Below, piece after piece: positions 50,896-63,929 of a DNA stretch of 64,000 nt (its first letter is position 1; every line of letters begins with the position of its first letter). The notes beneath the pieces were generated by a model. The model saw only the letters and a program-made list of their open reading frames with translations, was not told the DNA's origin and did no database searches. This DNA comes from Humulus lupulus (taxonomy: Eukaryota > Streptophyta > Magnoliopsida > Rosales > Cannabaceae). The position numbers and the translations under genes were made by a program. The stretch is from positions 96,429,071-96,493,070 of the forward strand of contig NC_084793.1 of NCBI RefSeq assembly GCF_963169125.1, in the 5' to 3' direction.

Positions 50896-52600
50896 CTTAA
50901 AAAGCACGAGATATTAATAAAAAAATTAATGCGAACTAAGTTTTTCAAAATCAATGTCCTAGATGAAACCAGGTCCTAAACTTAGAAGTTGATTCAAATT
51001 GATTAATCGATGTTTTTCTTAAAAAGCACGAGATATCAATAAAGAATAAATGCGAACTAAGTTTTTTAAAATCAATGTCCTGGATGCAACCAGGTCCTAA
51101 ACATAGAAGTTGATTCAAATTGATTAATCGATGTTTTTCTAAAAAAGAACGAGATATCAATAAAGAATTAACGCGAACTAAGTTTCTCAAAATCAATGTC
51201 CTGGATGCAACCAGGTCCAAAACTTAGAAGTTGATTCAAATTGATTAATCGATGTTTTTCTTAAAAAGCACGAGATATCAATAAAGAATTAACGCGAACT
51301 AAGTATTTCAAAATCAATATCCTGGAAATAACCAGGTCCTAAACTTAGAAGTTGATTCAAATTGATTAATCGATGTTTTTCTTAAAAAGCACGAGATATC
51401 AATAAAGAATTAACGCGAACTAAGTTTTTCAAAATCAATATCCTGGAAATAACTAGGTCCTAAACTTAGAAGTTGATTCAAATTGATTAATCGATGTTTT
51501 TCTTAAAAAACACGAGATATCAATAAAGAATTAACGCGAACTAAGTTTTTCAAAATCAATATCCTGGAAATAACCAGGTCCTAAACTTAGAAGTTGATTC
51601 AAATTGATCAGTCGATGTCTTTCTCAAAAAGAACGAGATATTAATAAAAAAATTAATGCGAACTAAGTTTTTCAAAATCAATGTCCTGGATGAAACCAGG
51701 TCCTAAACTTAGATGTTGATTCAAATTGATTAATCGATGTTATTCTTAAAAAGCACGAGATATCAATAAAGAATTAACGCGAACTAAGTTTCTCAAAATC
51801 AATGTCCTGGATATAACCAGGTCCTATACTTAGAAGTTGATTCAAATTGATTAATCGATGTTTTTCTTAAAAAGCACGAAATATCAATAAAGAATTAACG
51901 CGAACTAAGTATTTCAAAATCAATATCCTGGAAATAACCAGGTCCTAAACTTAGAAGTTGATTCAAATTGATTAATCGATGTTTTTCTTAAAAAGCACGA
52001 GATATCAATAAAGAATTAACGCGAACTAAGTTTTTCAAAATCAATATCCTGGAAATAACTAGGTCCTAAACTTAGAAGTTGATTCAAATTGATTAATCGA
52101 TGTTTTTCTTAAAAAACACGAGATATCAATAAAGAATTAACGCGAACTAAGTTTTTCAAAATCAATATCCTGGAAATAACCAGGTCCTAAACTTAGAAGT
52201 TGATTCAAATTGATTAATCGATGTTTTTCTTAAAAAGCACGAGATATCAATAAAGAATTAACGCGAACTAAGTTTATCAAATTCAATGTCCTGGATGCAA
52301 CCAGATCCTAAACTTAGAAGTTGATTCAAATTGATTAATCGATGTTTTTCTTAAAAAGCACGAGATATCAATAAAGAATTAACGCGAACTAAGTTTCTCA
52401 AAATCAATGTCCTGGATATAACCAGGTCCTAAACTTAGAAGTTGATTCAAATTGATTAATCGATGTTTTTCTTAAAAAGCACGAGATATCAATAAAGAAT
52501 TAACGCGAACTAAGTTTTTCAAAATCAATATCCTGTAAATAACCAGGTCCTAAACTTAGAAGTGGATTCAAATTGATTAATCGATGTTTTTCTTAAAAAT
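50896..52600 (+). repeat. 5-mer repeat, 606-bp period, with flanking variant monomers
   Basis: AGTATTTC monomer ends at 51,301 and 51,907 and the following GAAATAACC and CTAGG monomers (51,321 and 51,927 onward) are 606 bp apart, giving about 1.6 copies between 51.24 and 52.2 kb. Before it, monomers at about 50,960-51,200 carry CCTAGATG, AATAAATGCG, TTTTTTAAAATC and TTCTAAAAAAG. From 52,175 come a TTATC with AATTC monomer, a CCAGATCC monomer, a GATATAACC monomer and one with CCTGTAAATAACC and AAAATCACG. No gene is present; the open frame here is dealt with under rejected items. Confidence 0.75.
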
Positions 52601-55480
52601 CACGAGATATCAATAAAGAATTAACGCGAACTAAGTTTTTCAAAATCAATATCCTGGAAATAACTAGGTCCTAAACTTAGAAGTTGATTTAAATTGATCA
52701 GTCGTTGTCTTTCTTAAAAAACACGAGATATCAATAAAGAATTAACGTGAACTAAGTTTCTCAAAATCAATATCCTGGAAATAACCAGGTCCTAAACTTA
52801 GAAGTAGATTCAAATTGTTTAATCCATGTTTTTCTTAAAAAGCACGAGATATCAATAAAGAATTAATGCGAACTAAGTTTTTCAAAATCAATGTCCTGGA
52901 TGCAACCAGGTCCTAAACTTGGAAGTGGATTCAATTTGATTAATCGATGTTTTTCTTAAAAAACACGAGATATCAATAAAGAATTAACGCGAACTAAGTT
53001 TCTCAAAATCAATGTCCTGGACGCAACCAGGTCCTAAACTTAGAAGTTGATGCAAATTGATTAATCGATGTTTTTCTTAAAAGCACGAGATATCAATAAA
53101 GAATTAACGCGAACTAAGTTTCTCAAAATCAATGTCCTGGATGCAACCAGGTCCTAAACTTAGAAGTTGATTCAAATTGATTAATGGATGTTTTTCTTAA
53201 AAGCACGAGATATCAATAAAGAATTAACGCGAACTAAGTTTTTCAAAATCAATGTCCTGGATGCAACCAGGTCCTAAACTTAGAAGTGGATTCAAATTGA
53301 TTAATTGATGTTTTTCTTAAAAAACACGAGATATCAATAAAGAATTAACGTGAACTAAGTTTTTCAAAATCAATATCCTGGAAATAACCAGGTCCTAAAC
53401 TTAGAAGTTGATTTAAATTGATTAATCGATGTTTTTCTTAAAAAGCACGAGATATCAATAAAGAATTAACTCGAACTAAGTTTATCAAAATCAATGTCCT
53501 GGATGCAACCAGGTCCTAAACTTAGAAGTTGATTCAAATTGATTAATCGATATTTTTCTTAAAAAGCACGAGATATCAATAAAGAATTAACGCGAACTAA
53601 GTTTCTCAAAATCAATGTCCTGGATGCAACCAGGTCCTAAACTTAGAAGTTGATGCAAATTGATTAATCGATGTTTTTCTTAAAAAGCACGAGATATCAA
53701 TAAAGAATTAACGCGAACTAAGTTTTTCAAAATCAATGTCCTGGATGCAACCAGGTCTTAAACTTAGATGTTGATTCAAATTGATTAATTGATGTTTTTC
53801 TTAAAAAGCACGAGATATCAATAAAGAATTAACGTGTACTAAGTTTTTAAAAATCAATATCTTGGAAGTAACCAGGTCCTAAACTTAGAAGTTGATTCAA
53901 ATTGATTAATCGATGTTTTTCTTAAAAAGCACGAGATATCAATAAAGAATTAACGCGAACTAAGTTTTTCAAAATCAATATCCTGGAAATAACTAGGTCC
54001 TAAACTTAGAAGTTGATTCAAATTGATTAATCGATGTTTTTCTTAAAAAACACGAGATATCAATAAAGAATTAACGCGAACTAAGTTTTTCAAAATCAAT
54101 ATCCTGGAAATAACCAGGTCCTAAACTTAGAAGTTGATTCAAATTGATTAATCGATGTTTTTCTTAAAAAGCACGAGATATCAATAAAGAATTAACGCGA
54201 ACTAAGTTTTTCAAAATCAATATCCTGGAAATAACTAGGTCCTAAACTTAGAAGTTGATTTAAATTGATCAGTCGTTGTCTTTCTTAAAAAACACGAGAT
54301 ATCAATAAAGAATTAACGTGAACTAAGTTTCTCAAAATCAATATCCTGGAAATAACCAGGTCCTAAACTTAGAAGTAGATTCAAATTGTTTAATCCATGT
54401 TTTTCTTAAAAAGCACGAGATATCAATAAAGAATTAATGCGAACTAAGTTTTTCAAAATCAATGTCCTGGATGCAACCAGGTCCTAAACTTGGAAGTGGA
54501 TTCAATTTGATTAATCGATGTTTTTCTTAAAAAACACGAGATATCAATAAAGAATTAACGCGAACTAAGTTTCTCAAAATCAATGTCCTGGACGCAACCA
54601 GGTCCTAAACTTAGAAGTTGATGCAAATTGATTAATCGATGTTTTTCTTAAAAGCACGAGATATCAATAAAGAATTAACGCGAACTAAGTTTCTCAAAAT
54701 CAATGTCCTGGATGCAACCAGGTCCTAAACTTAGAAGTTGATTCAAATTGATTAATCGATGTTTTTCTTAAAAGCACGAGATATCAATAAAGAATTAACG
54801 CGAACTAAGTTTTTCAAAATCAATGTCCTGGATGCAACCAGGTCCTAAACTTAGAAGTGGATTCAAATTGATTAATTGATGTTTTTCTTAAAAAACACGA
54901 GATATCAATAAAGAATTAACGTGAACTAAGTTTTTCAAAATCAATATCCTGGAAATAACCAGGTCCTAAACTTAGAAGTTGATTTAAATTGATTAATCGA
55001 TGTTTTTCTTAAAAAGCACGAGATATCAATAAAGAATTAACTCGAACTAAGTTTATCAAAATCAATGTCCTGGATGCAACCAGGTCCTAAACTTAGAAGT
55101 TGATTCAAATTGATTAATCGATATTTTTCTTAAAAAGCACGAGATATCAATAAAGAATTAACGCGAACTAAGTTTCTCAAAATCAATGTCCTGGATGCAA
55201 CCAGGTCCTAAACTTAGAAGTTGATGCAAATTGATTAATCGATGTTTTTCTTAAAAAGCACGAGATATCAATAAAGAATTAACGCGAACTAAGTTTTTCA
55301 AAATCAATGTCCTGGATGCAACCAGGTCTTAAACTTAGATGTTGATTCAAATTGATTAATTGATGTTTTTCTTAAAAAGCACGAGATATCAATAAAGAAT
55401 TAACGTGTACTAAGTTTTTAAAAATCAATATCTTGGAAATAACCAGGTCCTAAACTTAGAAGTTGATTCAAATTGATTAA
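52600..55480 (+). repeat. 13-mer higher-order repeat, 1,571-bp period
   Basis: Anchors 1,571 bp apart are the private GATCAGTCGTTG (monomers 52,653 and 54,224), AAATTGTTTAATCC with GAAGTAG, CTTGGAAGTGG with CAATTTG, GACGCAACC with GATGCAAATTG, and TCGATATTTTTC. Two 120-bp monomers per unit make the period two bases shorter than 13 x 121. There are about 1.8 copies. One difference is AATGGATG near 53,184 against AATCGATG near 54,753. The second copy departs near 55,480, where TTATC replaces TTTTC. Confidence 0.88.
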
Positions 55481-57367
55481 TCGATGTTTTTCTTAAAAAG
55501 CACGAGATATCAATAAAGAATTAACGCGAACTAAGTTTATCAAAATCAATGTCCTGGATGCAACCAGATCCTAAACTTAGAAGTTGATTCAAATTGATTA
55601 ATCGATGTTTTTCTTAAAAAGCACGAGATATCAATAAAGAATTAACGCGAACTATGTTTCTCAAAATCAATGTCCTGGAAATAACCAGGTCCTAAACTTA
55701 GAAGTTGATTCAAATTGATTAATCCATGTTTTTCTTAAAAAGCACGAGATATCAATAAAGAATAAATGCGAACTAAGTTTTTCAAAATCAATGTCCTGGA
55801 TGCAACCAGGTCCTAAACTTAGAAGTTGATTCAAATTGATTAATCGATGTTTTTCTAAAAAAGCACGAGATATCAATAAAGAATTAACGTGAACTAAGGT
55901 TTTAAAAATCAATATCTTGGAAATAACCAGGTCCTAAACATAGAAGTTGATTCAAATTGATTAATCGATGTTTTTCTTAAAAAGCACGAGATATCAATAA
56001 AGAATTAACGCGAACTAAGTTTATCAATATCAATGTCCTGGATGCAACCAGGTCCTAAACTTAGAAGTTGATTCAAATTGATTAATCGATGTTTTTCTTA
56101 AAAAGCACGAGATATCAAAAAAGAATTAACGCGAACTAAGTTTTTCAAAATCAATATCCTGGAAATAACCAGGTCCTAAACTTAGAAGTTGATTTAAATT
56201 GATTAATCGATGTTTTTCTTAAAAAGCGCGAGATATCAATAAAGAATTAACTCGTACTAAGTTTATCAAAATCAATGTCCTGGATGCAACCAGGTCCTAA
56301 ACTTAGAAGTTGATTCAAATGGATTAATCCATGTTTTTCTTAAAAAGCACGAGATATCAATAAAGAATTAACGCGAACTAAGTTTCTCAAAATCAATGTC
56401 CTGGATGCAACCAGGTCCTAAACTTAGAAGTTGATGCAAATTGATTAATCGATGTTTTTCTTAAAAAACACGAGATATCAATAAAGAATTAACGCGAACT
56501 AAGTTTTTCAAAATCAATGTCCTGGATGCAACCAGGTCTTAAACTTAGATGTTGATTCAAATTGATTAATTGATGTTTTTCTTAAAAAGCACGAGATATC
56601 AATAAAGAATTAACGTGTACTAAGTTTTTAAAAATCAATATCTTGGAAATAACCAGGTCCTAAACTTAGAAGTTCATTCAAATTGATTAATCGATGTTTT
56701 TCTTAAAAAGCACGAGATATCAATAAAGAATTAACGCGAACTAAGTTTATCAAAATCAATGTCCTGGATGCAACCAGATCCTAAACTTAGAAGTTGATTC
56801 AAATTGATTAATCGATGTTTTTCTTAAAAAGCACGAGATATCAATAAAGAATTAACGCGAACTACGTTTCTCAAAATCAATGTCCTGGAAATAACCAGGT
56901 CCTAAACTTAGAAGTTGATTCAAATTGATTAATCCATGTTTTTCTTAAAAAGCACGAGATATCAATAAAGAATAAATGCGAACTAAGTTTTTCAAAATCA
57001 ATGTCCTGGATTCAACCAGGTCCTAAACTTAGAAGTTGATTCAAATTGATTAATCGATGTTTTTCTTAAAAAGCACGAGATATCAATAAAGAATTAACGT
57101 GAACTAAGGTTTTAAAAATCAATATCTTGGAAATAACCAGGTCCTAAACATAGAAGTTGATTCAAATTGATTAATCGATGTTTTTCTTAAAAAGCACGAG
57201 ATAACAATAAAGAATTAACGCGAACTAAGTTTATCAATATCAATGTCCTGGATGCAACCAGATCCTAAACTTAGAAGTTGATTCAAATTGATTAATCGAT
57301 GTTTTTCTTAAAAAGCACGAGATATCAATAAAGAATTAACGCGAACTAAGTTTTTCAAAATCAATAT
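54948..57367 (+). repeat. 10-mer higher-order repeat, 1,210-bp period, two copies
   Basis: Unit 54,948-56,157 is followed by 56,158-57,367. Anchors 1,210 bp apart are GATTTAAATTGATTAATCG with ACTCG (54,948 and 56,158), GATGCAAATTG (55,190 and 56,400), AATAAATGCG (about 55,760 and 56,970), GAACTAAGGTTTTAAAAATC (55,891 and 57,101) and TTATCAATATC. Copy differences are more numerous than in other blocks, for example AAAGCGCG and CTCGTAC near 56,225-56,255 and ATGGATTAATCCATG near 56,320, so this may be an older duplication. It overlaps the end of the 13-mer block, showing nesting. Confidence 0.82.
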
Positions 57368-59423
57368 CCTGGAAATAACCATGTCCTAAACTTAGAAGTT
57401 GATTCAAATTGATTAATCGATGTTTTTCTTAAAAAGCACGAGATATCAATAAATAATTAACTCGAAATAAGTTTTTCAAAATCAATATCCTGGAAATAAC
57501 TAGGTCCTTAACTTAGAAGTTTATTTAAATTGATCAGTCGATGTCTTTCTTAAAAAGCACGGGATATTAATAAAAAAATTAATGCGAACTAAGTTTTTCA
57601 AAATCATTGTCCTGGATGAAACCAGGTCCTAAACTTAGAAGTTGATTCAAATTGATTAATCGATGTTTTTCTTAAAAAGCACGAGATATCAGTAAAGAAT
57701 TAATGCGAACTAAGTTTTTCAAAATCAATGTCCTGGATGCAACCAGGTCCTAAACTTAGAAGTTGATTCAAATTGATTAATCGATGTTTTTCTTAAAAAG
57801 CACGAGATATCAATAAAGAATTAACGCGAATTAAGTTTCTCAAAATCAATGTCCTGGATGCAACCAGGTCCTAAACTTAGAAGTTGATTCAAATTGATTA
57901 ATCTATGTTTTTCTTAAAAGCACGAGATATCAATAAAGAATTAACGCGAACTAAGTTTTTCAAAATCAATATCCTGGAAATAACCAGGTACTAAACTTAG
58001 AAGTTGATTCAAAATGATTAATCGATGTTTTTCTTAAAAAGCACGAGATATCAATAAAGAATTAACGCGAACTAAATTTCTCAAAATCAATCTCCTGGAT
58101 TCTACCAGGTCCTAAACTTAGAAGTTGATTCAAATTGATTAATCGATGTTTTTCTTAAAAAGCACGAGATATCAATAAAGAATTAACGCGAACTAAGTTT
58201 CTCAAAATCAATGTCCTGGATATAACCAGGTCCTAAACTTAGAAGTTGATTCAAATTAATTAATCGATGTTTTTCTTAAAAAGCACGAGATATCAATAAA
58301 GAATTAACGCGAACTAAGTTTCTCAAAATCAATGTCCTGGATGCAACCAGGTCCTAAACATAGAAGTTGATTCAAATTGATTAATCGATGTTTTTCTTAA
58401 AAAGCACGAGATATCAATAAAGAATTAACGCGAACTATGTTTTTCAAAATCAATATCCTGGAAATAACTAGGTCCTAAACTTAGAAGTTGATTTAAATTG
58501 ATCAGTCGATGTCTTTCTTAGAAAGCACGAGATATTAATAAAAAAATTAATGCGAACTAAGTTTTTCAAAATCAATGTCCTGGATGAAACCAGATCCTAA
58601 ACTTAGAAGTTGATTCAAATTGATTAATCGATGTTTTACTTAAAAAGCACGAGATATCAATAAAGAATTAACGCGAATTAAGTTTCTCAAAATCAATATC
58701 CTGGAAATAACCAGGTCCTAAACTTAGAAGTTGATTCAAATTGATTAATCCATGTTTTTCTTAAAAAGCACGAGATATCAAAAAAGAATTAATGCGAACT
58801 ATGTTTTTCAAAATCAATGTCTTGGATGAAACCAGGTCCTAAACTTAGAAGTTGATTCAAATTGATTAATCGATGTTTTTCTTAAAAAGCACGAGATATC
58901 AGTAAAGAATTAATGCGAACTAAGTTTTTCAAAATCAATGTCCTGGATGCAACCAGGTCCTAAACTTAGAAGTTGATTCAAATTGATTAATCGATGTTCT
59001 TCTTAAAAAGCACGAGATATCAATAAAGAATTAACGCGAATTAAGTTTCTCAAAATCAATGTCCTGGACGCAACCAGGTCCTAAACTTAGAAGTTGATTC
59101 AAATTGATTAATGGATGTTTTTCTTAAAAGCACGAGATATCAATAAAGAATTAACGCGAACTAAGTTTTTCAAAATCAATATCCTGGAAATAACCAGGTC
59201 CTAAACTTAGAAGTTGATTCAAATTGATTAATCGATGTATTTCTAAAAAAGCACGAGATATCAATAAAGAATTAACGCGAACTAAGTTTTTCAAAATCAA
59301 TATCCTGGAAATAACTAGGTCCTAAACTTAGAAGTTGATTTAAATTGATCAGTCGATGCTGTCTTAAAAAACACGAGATATCAATAAAGAATTAACGTGA
59401 ACTAAGTTTTTCAAAATCAATAT
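57368..59423 (+). repeat. Divergent satellite stretch with a short 10-mer repeat
   Basis: Only about 3.5 monomers repeat at 1,210 bp here: GATGAAACC with GATATCAGTAAAG (57,611 and 58,821), GCGAATTAAG, and a 120-bp monomer. The rest are single monomers rich in private changes: CCTTAACTTAG near 57,509, GGGATATT near 57,562, GGTACTAAAC near 57,987, AAAATGATT near 58,012, AAATTTCTC near 58,074, GATTCTACC near 58,097, AAATTAATT near 58,255, TTAGAAAGC near 58,519, GTTTTACTT near 58,634 and GATGCTGTCTT near 59,356. It is the least regular part of the window but is still pure satellite. Confidence 0.75.
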
Positions 59424-62400
59424 CCTGGAAATAACCAGGTCCTAAACTTAGAAGTTTATTCAAATTGATTAATCCTTGTTTTTCTTAAAAAGCACGAGAT
59501 ATCAATAAAGAATTAATGCGAACTAAGTTTTTCAAAATCAATGTCCTGGATGCAACCAGGTCCTAAACTTAGAAGTTGATTCAAATTGATTAATCGATGT
59601 TTTTCTTAAAAATCACGAGATATCAATAAAGAATTAACGTGAACTAAGTTTTTCAAAATCAATATCCTGGAAATAACCAGGTCCTATACTTAGAAGTTGA
59701 TTCAAATTGATTAATCGATGTTTTTCTTAAAAAGCACGAGATATCAATAAAGAATTAACGCGAACTAAGTTTCTCAAAATCAATGTCCTGGATGCAAACA
59801 AGTCCTAAACTTAGAAGTTGATTCAAATTGATTAATCGATGTTTTTCTTAAAAGCACGAGATATCAATAAAGAATTAACGCGATCTAAGTTTTTCAAAAT
59901 CAATGTCCTGGATGCAACCAGGTCCTAAACTTAGAAGTGGATTCAAATTGATTAATTGATGTTTTTCTTAAAAAACACGAGATATCAATAAAGAATTAAC
60001 GTGAACTAAGTTTATCAAAATCAATGTCCTGGACGCAACCAGGTCCTAAACTTAGAAGTTGATTCAAATTGATTAATCGATGTTTTTCTTAAAAAGCACG
60101 AGATATCAATAAAGAATTAACGCGAACTAAGTTTTTCAAAATCAATATCCTGGAAATAACCAAGTCCTAAACTAAGAAGTTGATTCAAATTGATTAATCG
60201 ATGTTTTTCTTAAAAAACACGAGATATCAATAAAGAATTAACGCGAACTAAGTTTTTCAAAATCAATTTCCTGGAAATAACTAAGTCCTAAACTTAGAAG
60301 TTGATTGAAATGGATCAGTCGATGTCTTTCTTAAAAAGAACGAGATATTAATAAAAAATATAATGCGAACTAAGTTTTTCAAAATCAATGTCCTGGATGA
60401 AACCAGGTCCTAAACTTAGAAGTTGATTCAAATAGATTAATCGATGTTATTCTTAAAAAGCACGAGATATCAATAAAGAATTAACGCGAACTAAGTTTTT
60501 CAAAATCAATGTCCTGGATGCAACCATGTCTTAAACTTAGATGTTGATTCAAATTGATTAATTGATGTTTTTCTTAAAAAGCACGAGATATCAATAAAGA
60601 ATTAACGTGTACTAAGTTTTTAAAAATCAATATCTTGGAAATAACCAGGTCCTAAACTTAGAAGTTGATTCAAATTGATTAATCGATGTTTTTCTTAAAA
60701 AGCACGAGATATCAATAAAGAATTAACGCGAACTAAGTTTATCAAAATCAATGTCCTGGATGCAACCAGATCCTAAACTTAGTAGTTGATTCAAATTGAT
60801 TAATCGATGTTTTTCTTAAAAAGCACGAGATATCAATAAAGAATTAACGCGAACTAAGTTTCTCAAAATCAATGTCCTGGATATAACCAGGTCCTAAACT
60901 TAGAAGTTGATTCAAATTGATTAATCGATGTTTTTCTTAAAAAGCACGAGATATCAATAAAGAATTAACGCGAACTAAGTTTTTCAAAATCAATATCCTG
61001 GAAATAACCAGGTCCTAAACTTAGAAGTTTATTCAAATTGATTAATCCTTGTTTTTCTTAAAAAGCACGAGATATCAATAAAGAATTAATGCGAACTAAG
61101 TTTTTCAAAATCAATGTCCTGGATGCAACCAGGTCCTAAACTTAGAAGTTGATTCAAATTGATTAATCGATGTTTTTCTTAAAAATCACGAGATATCAAT
61201 AAAGAATTAACGTGAACTAAGTTTTTCAAAATCAATATCCTGGAAATAACCAGGTCCTATACTTAGAAGTTGATTCAAATTGATTAATCGATGTTTTTCT
61301 TAAAAAGCACGAGATATCAATAAAGAATTAACGCGAACTAAGTTTCTCAAAATAGATGTCCTGGATGCAAACAAGTCCTAAACTTAGAAGTTGATTCAAA
61401 TTGATTAATCGATGTTTTTCTTAAAAGCACGAGATATCAATAAAGAATTAACGCGATCTAAGTTTTTCAAAATCAATGTCCTGGATGCAACCAGGTCCTA
61501 AACTTAGAAGTGGATTCAAATTGATTAATTGATGTTTTTCTTAAAAAACACGAGATATCAATAAAGAATTAACGTGAACTAAGTTTATCAAAATCAATGT
61601 CCTGGACGCAACCAGGTCCTAAACTTAGAAGTTGATTCAAATTGATTAATCGATGTTTTTCTTAAAAAGCACGAGATATCAATAAAGAATTAACGCGAAC
61701 TAAGTTTTTCAAAATCAATATCCTGGAAATAACCAAGTCCTAAACTAAGAAGTTGATTCAAATTGATTAATCGATGTTTTTCTTAAAAAACACGAGATAT
61801 CAATAAAGAATTAACGCGAACTAAGTTTTTCAAAATCAATTTCCTGGAAATAACTAAGTCCTAAACTTAGAAGTTGATTGAAATGGATCAGTCGATGTCT
61901 TTCTTAAAAAGAACGAGATATTAATAAAAAATATAATGCGAACTAAGTTTTTCAAAATCAATGTCCTGGATGAAACCAGGTCCTAAACTTAGAAGTTGAT
62001 TCAAATAGATTAATCGATGTTATTCTTAAAAAGCACGAGATATCAATAAAGAATTAACGCGAACTAAGTTTTTCAAAATCAATGTCCTGGATGCAACCAT
62101 GTCTTAAACTTAGATGTTGATTCAAATTGATTAATTGATGTTTTTCTTAAAAAGCACGAGATATCAATAAAGAATTAACGTGTACTAAGTTTTTAAAAAT
62201 CAATATCTTGGAAATAACCAGGTCCTAAACTTAGAAGTTGATTCAAATTGATTAATCGATGTTTTTCTTAAAAAGCACGAGATATCAATAAAGAATTAAC
62301 GCGAACTAAGTTTATCAAAATCAATGTCCTGGATGCAACCAGATCCTAAACTTAGTAGTTGATTCAAATTGATTAATCGATGTTTTTCTTAAAAAGCACG

Positions 62401-62569
62401 AGATATCAATAAAGAATTAACGCGAACTAAGTTTCTCAAAATCAATGTCCTGGATATAACCAGGTCCTAAACTTAGAAGTTGATTCAAATTGATTAATCG
62501 ATGTTTTTCTTAAAAAGCACGAGATATCAATAAAGAATTAACGCGAACTAAGTTTTTCAAAATCAATAT
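59424..62569 (+). repeat. 13-mer higher-order repeat, 1,573-bp period, two close copies
   Basis: Unit 59,424-60,996 is followed by 60,997-62,569. Anchors 1,573 bp apart are GAAGTTTATTC with AATCCTTG, AAAATCACG, CCTATACTTAG, GATGCAAACAAGTCC (59,787 and 61,360), GCGATCTAAG, CTAAACTAAG, GATTGAAATGGATCAG, AAATAGATT with GTTATTC, CCATGTCTTAAAC and CTTAGTAGTTG. By eye the copies are almost identical; AAATAGATG near 61,352 against AAATCAATG is one of few differences. The monomer at 62,570 is an ordinary one, so exactly two copies are present. Confidence 0.92.
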
Positions 62570-62719
62570 CCTGGAAATAACCAGGTCCTAAACTTAGAAG
62601 TTGATTCAAATTGATTAATCGATGTTTTTCTTAAAAAGCACGAGATATCAATAAAGAATTAACGCGAACTAAGTTTTTCGAAATCAATATCCTGGAAATA
62701 ACTCGGTCCTAAACTTAGA
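62570..62719 (+). repeat. Single ordinary monomer between blocks
   Basis: One near-reference GAAATAACC monomer (ending TTTTTCGAAATC) and the start of a monomer with CTCGGTCC lie between the 13-mer and the 5-mer. No other sequence is present. Confidence 0.8.
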
Positions 62720-63929
62720 AGTTCATTTAAATTGATCAGTCGATGTCTCTCTTAAAAAACACGAGATATCAATAAAGAATTAACGTGAACTAAGTTTTTC
62801 AAAATCAATATCCTGGAAATAACCAGGTCCTATACTTAGAAGTTGATTCAAATTGATTAATCCATGTTTTCCTTAAAAAGCACGAGATATCAATAAAGAA
62901 TTAATGCGAACTAAGTTTTTCAAAATCAATGTCCTGGATGCAACCAGGTCCTAAACTTAGAAGTGGATTCAAATTGATTAATCGATGTTTTTCTTAAAAA
63001 ACACGAGATATCAATAAAGAATTAACGTGAACTAAGTTTTTCAAAATCAATATCCTGGAAATAACCAGGTCCTAAACTTAGAAGTTGATTCAAATTGATT
63101 AATCCATGTTTTTCTTAAAAAGCACGAGATATCAATAAAGAATAAATGCGAACTAAGTTTTTCAAAATCAATGTCCTGGATGCAACCAGGTCCTAAACAT
63201 AGAAGTTGATTCAAATTGATTAATCGATGTTTTTCTTAAAAAGCACGAGATATCAATAAAGAATTAACGCGAACTAAGTTTATCAATATCAATGCCCTGG
63301 ATGCAACCAGATCCTAAACTTAGAAGTTCATTTAAATTGATCAGTCGATGTCTCTCTTAAAAAACACGAGATATCAATAAAGAATTAACGTGAACTAAGT
63401 TTTTCAAAATCAATATCCTGGAAATAACCAGGTCCTATACTTAGAAGTTGATTCAAATTGATTAATCCATGTTTTCCTTAAAAAGCACGAGATATCAATA
63501 AAGAATTAATGCGAACTAAGTTTTTCAAAATCAATGTCCTGGATGCAACCAGGTCCTAAACTTAGAAGTGGATTCAAATTGATTAATCGATGTTTTTCTT
63601 AAAAAACACGAGATATCAATAAAGAATTAACGTGAACTAAGTTTTTCAAAATCAATATCCTGGAAATAACCAGGTCCTAAACTTAGAAGTTGATTCAAAT
63701 TGATTAATCCATGTTTTTCTTAAAAAGCACGAGATATCAATAAAGAATAAATGCGAACTAAGTTTTTCAAAATCAATGTCCTGGATGCAACCAGGTCCTA
63801 AACATAGAAGTTGATTCAAATTGATTAATCGATGTTTTTCTTAAAAAGCACGAGATATCAATAAAGAATTAACGCGAACTAAGTTTATCAATATCAATGC
63901 CCTGGATGCAACCAGATCCTAAACTTAGA
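62720..63929 (+). repeat. 5-mer higher-order repeat, 605-bp period, two apparently identical copies
   Basis: Copy one is about 62,720-63,324 and copy two about 63,325-63,929. Both carry GTTCATTTAAATTG with GATGTCTCTC, CCTATACTTAG with TTTTCCTTAAAAAG, GAAGTGG with AACGTG, CCATG with AATAAATGCG, AAACATAG, and TTATCAATATC with AATGCCCTGG. I saw no difference between the two copies by eye, so this is a candidate for the youngest duplication in the window. An assembly duplication would look the same. Confidence 0.9.

Noticed and set aside
50951..51220. Minus-strand open frame of 89 codons
   Set aside because: It is satellite DNA read through. It starts with TTG, not ATG, and stays open only because AATAAATGCG (near 51,046) and TTCTAAAAAAG (near 51,138) each remove a TAA that the ordinary monomer has. 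The product is just the roughly 40-residue satellite translation repeated in shifting frames.
55667..55912. Minus-strand open frame of 81 codons
   Set aside because: It has the same cause as the other: AATAAATGCG near 55,763 and TTCTAAAAAAG near 55,856 lie in neighbouring monomers and remove two stops. It starts with TTG and has no non-satellite content.
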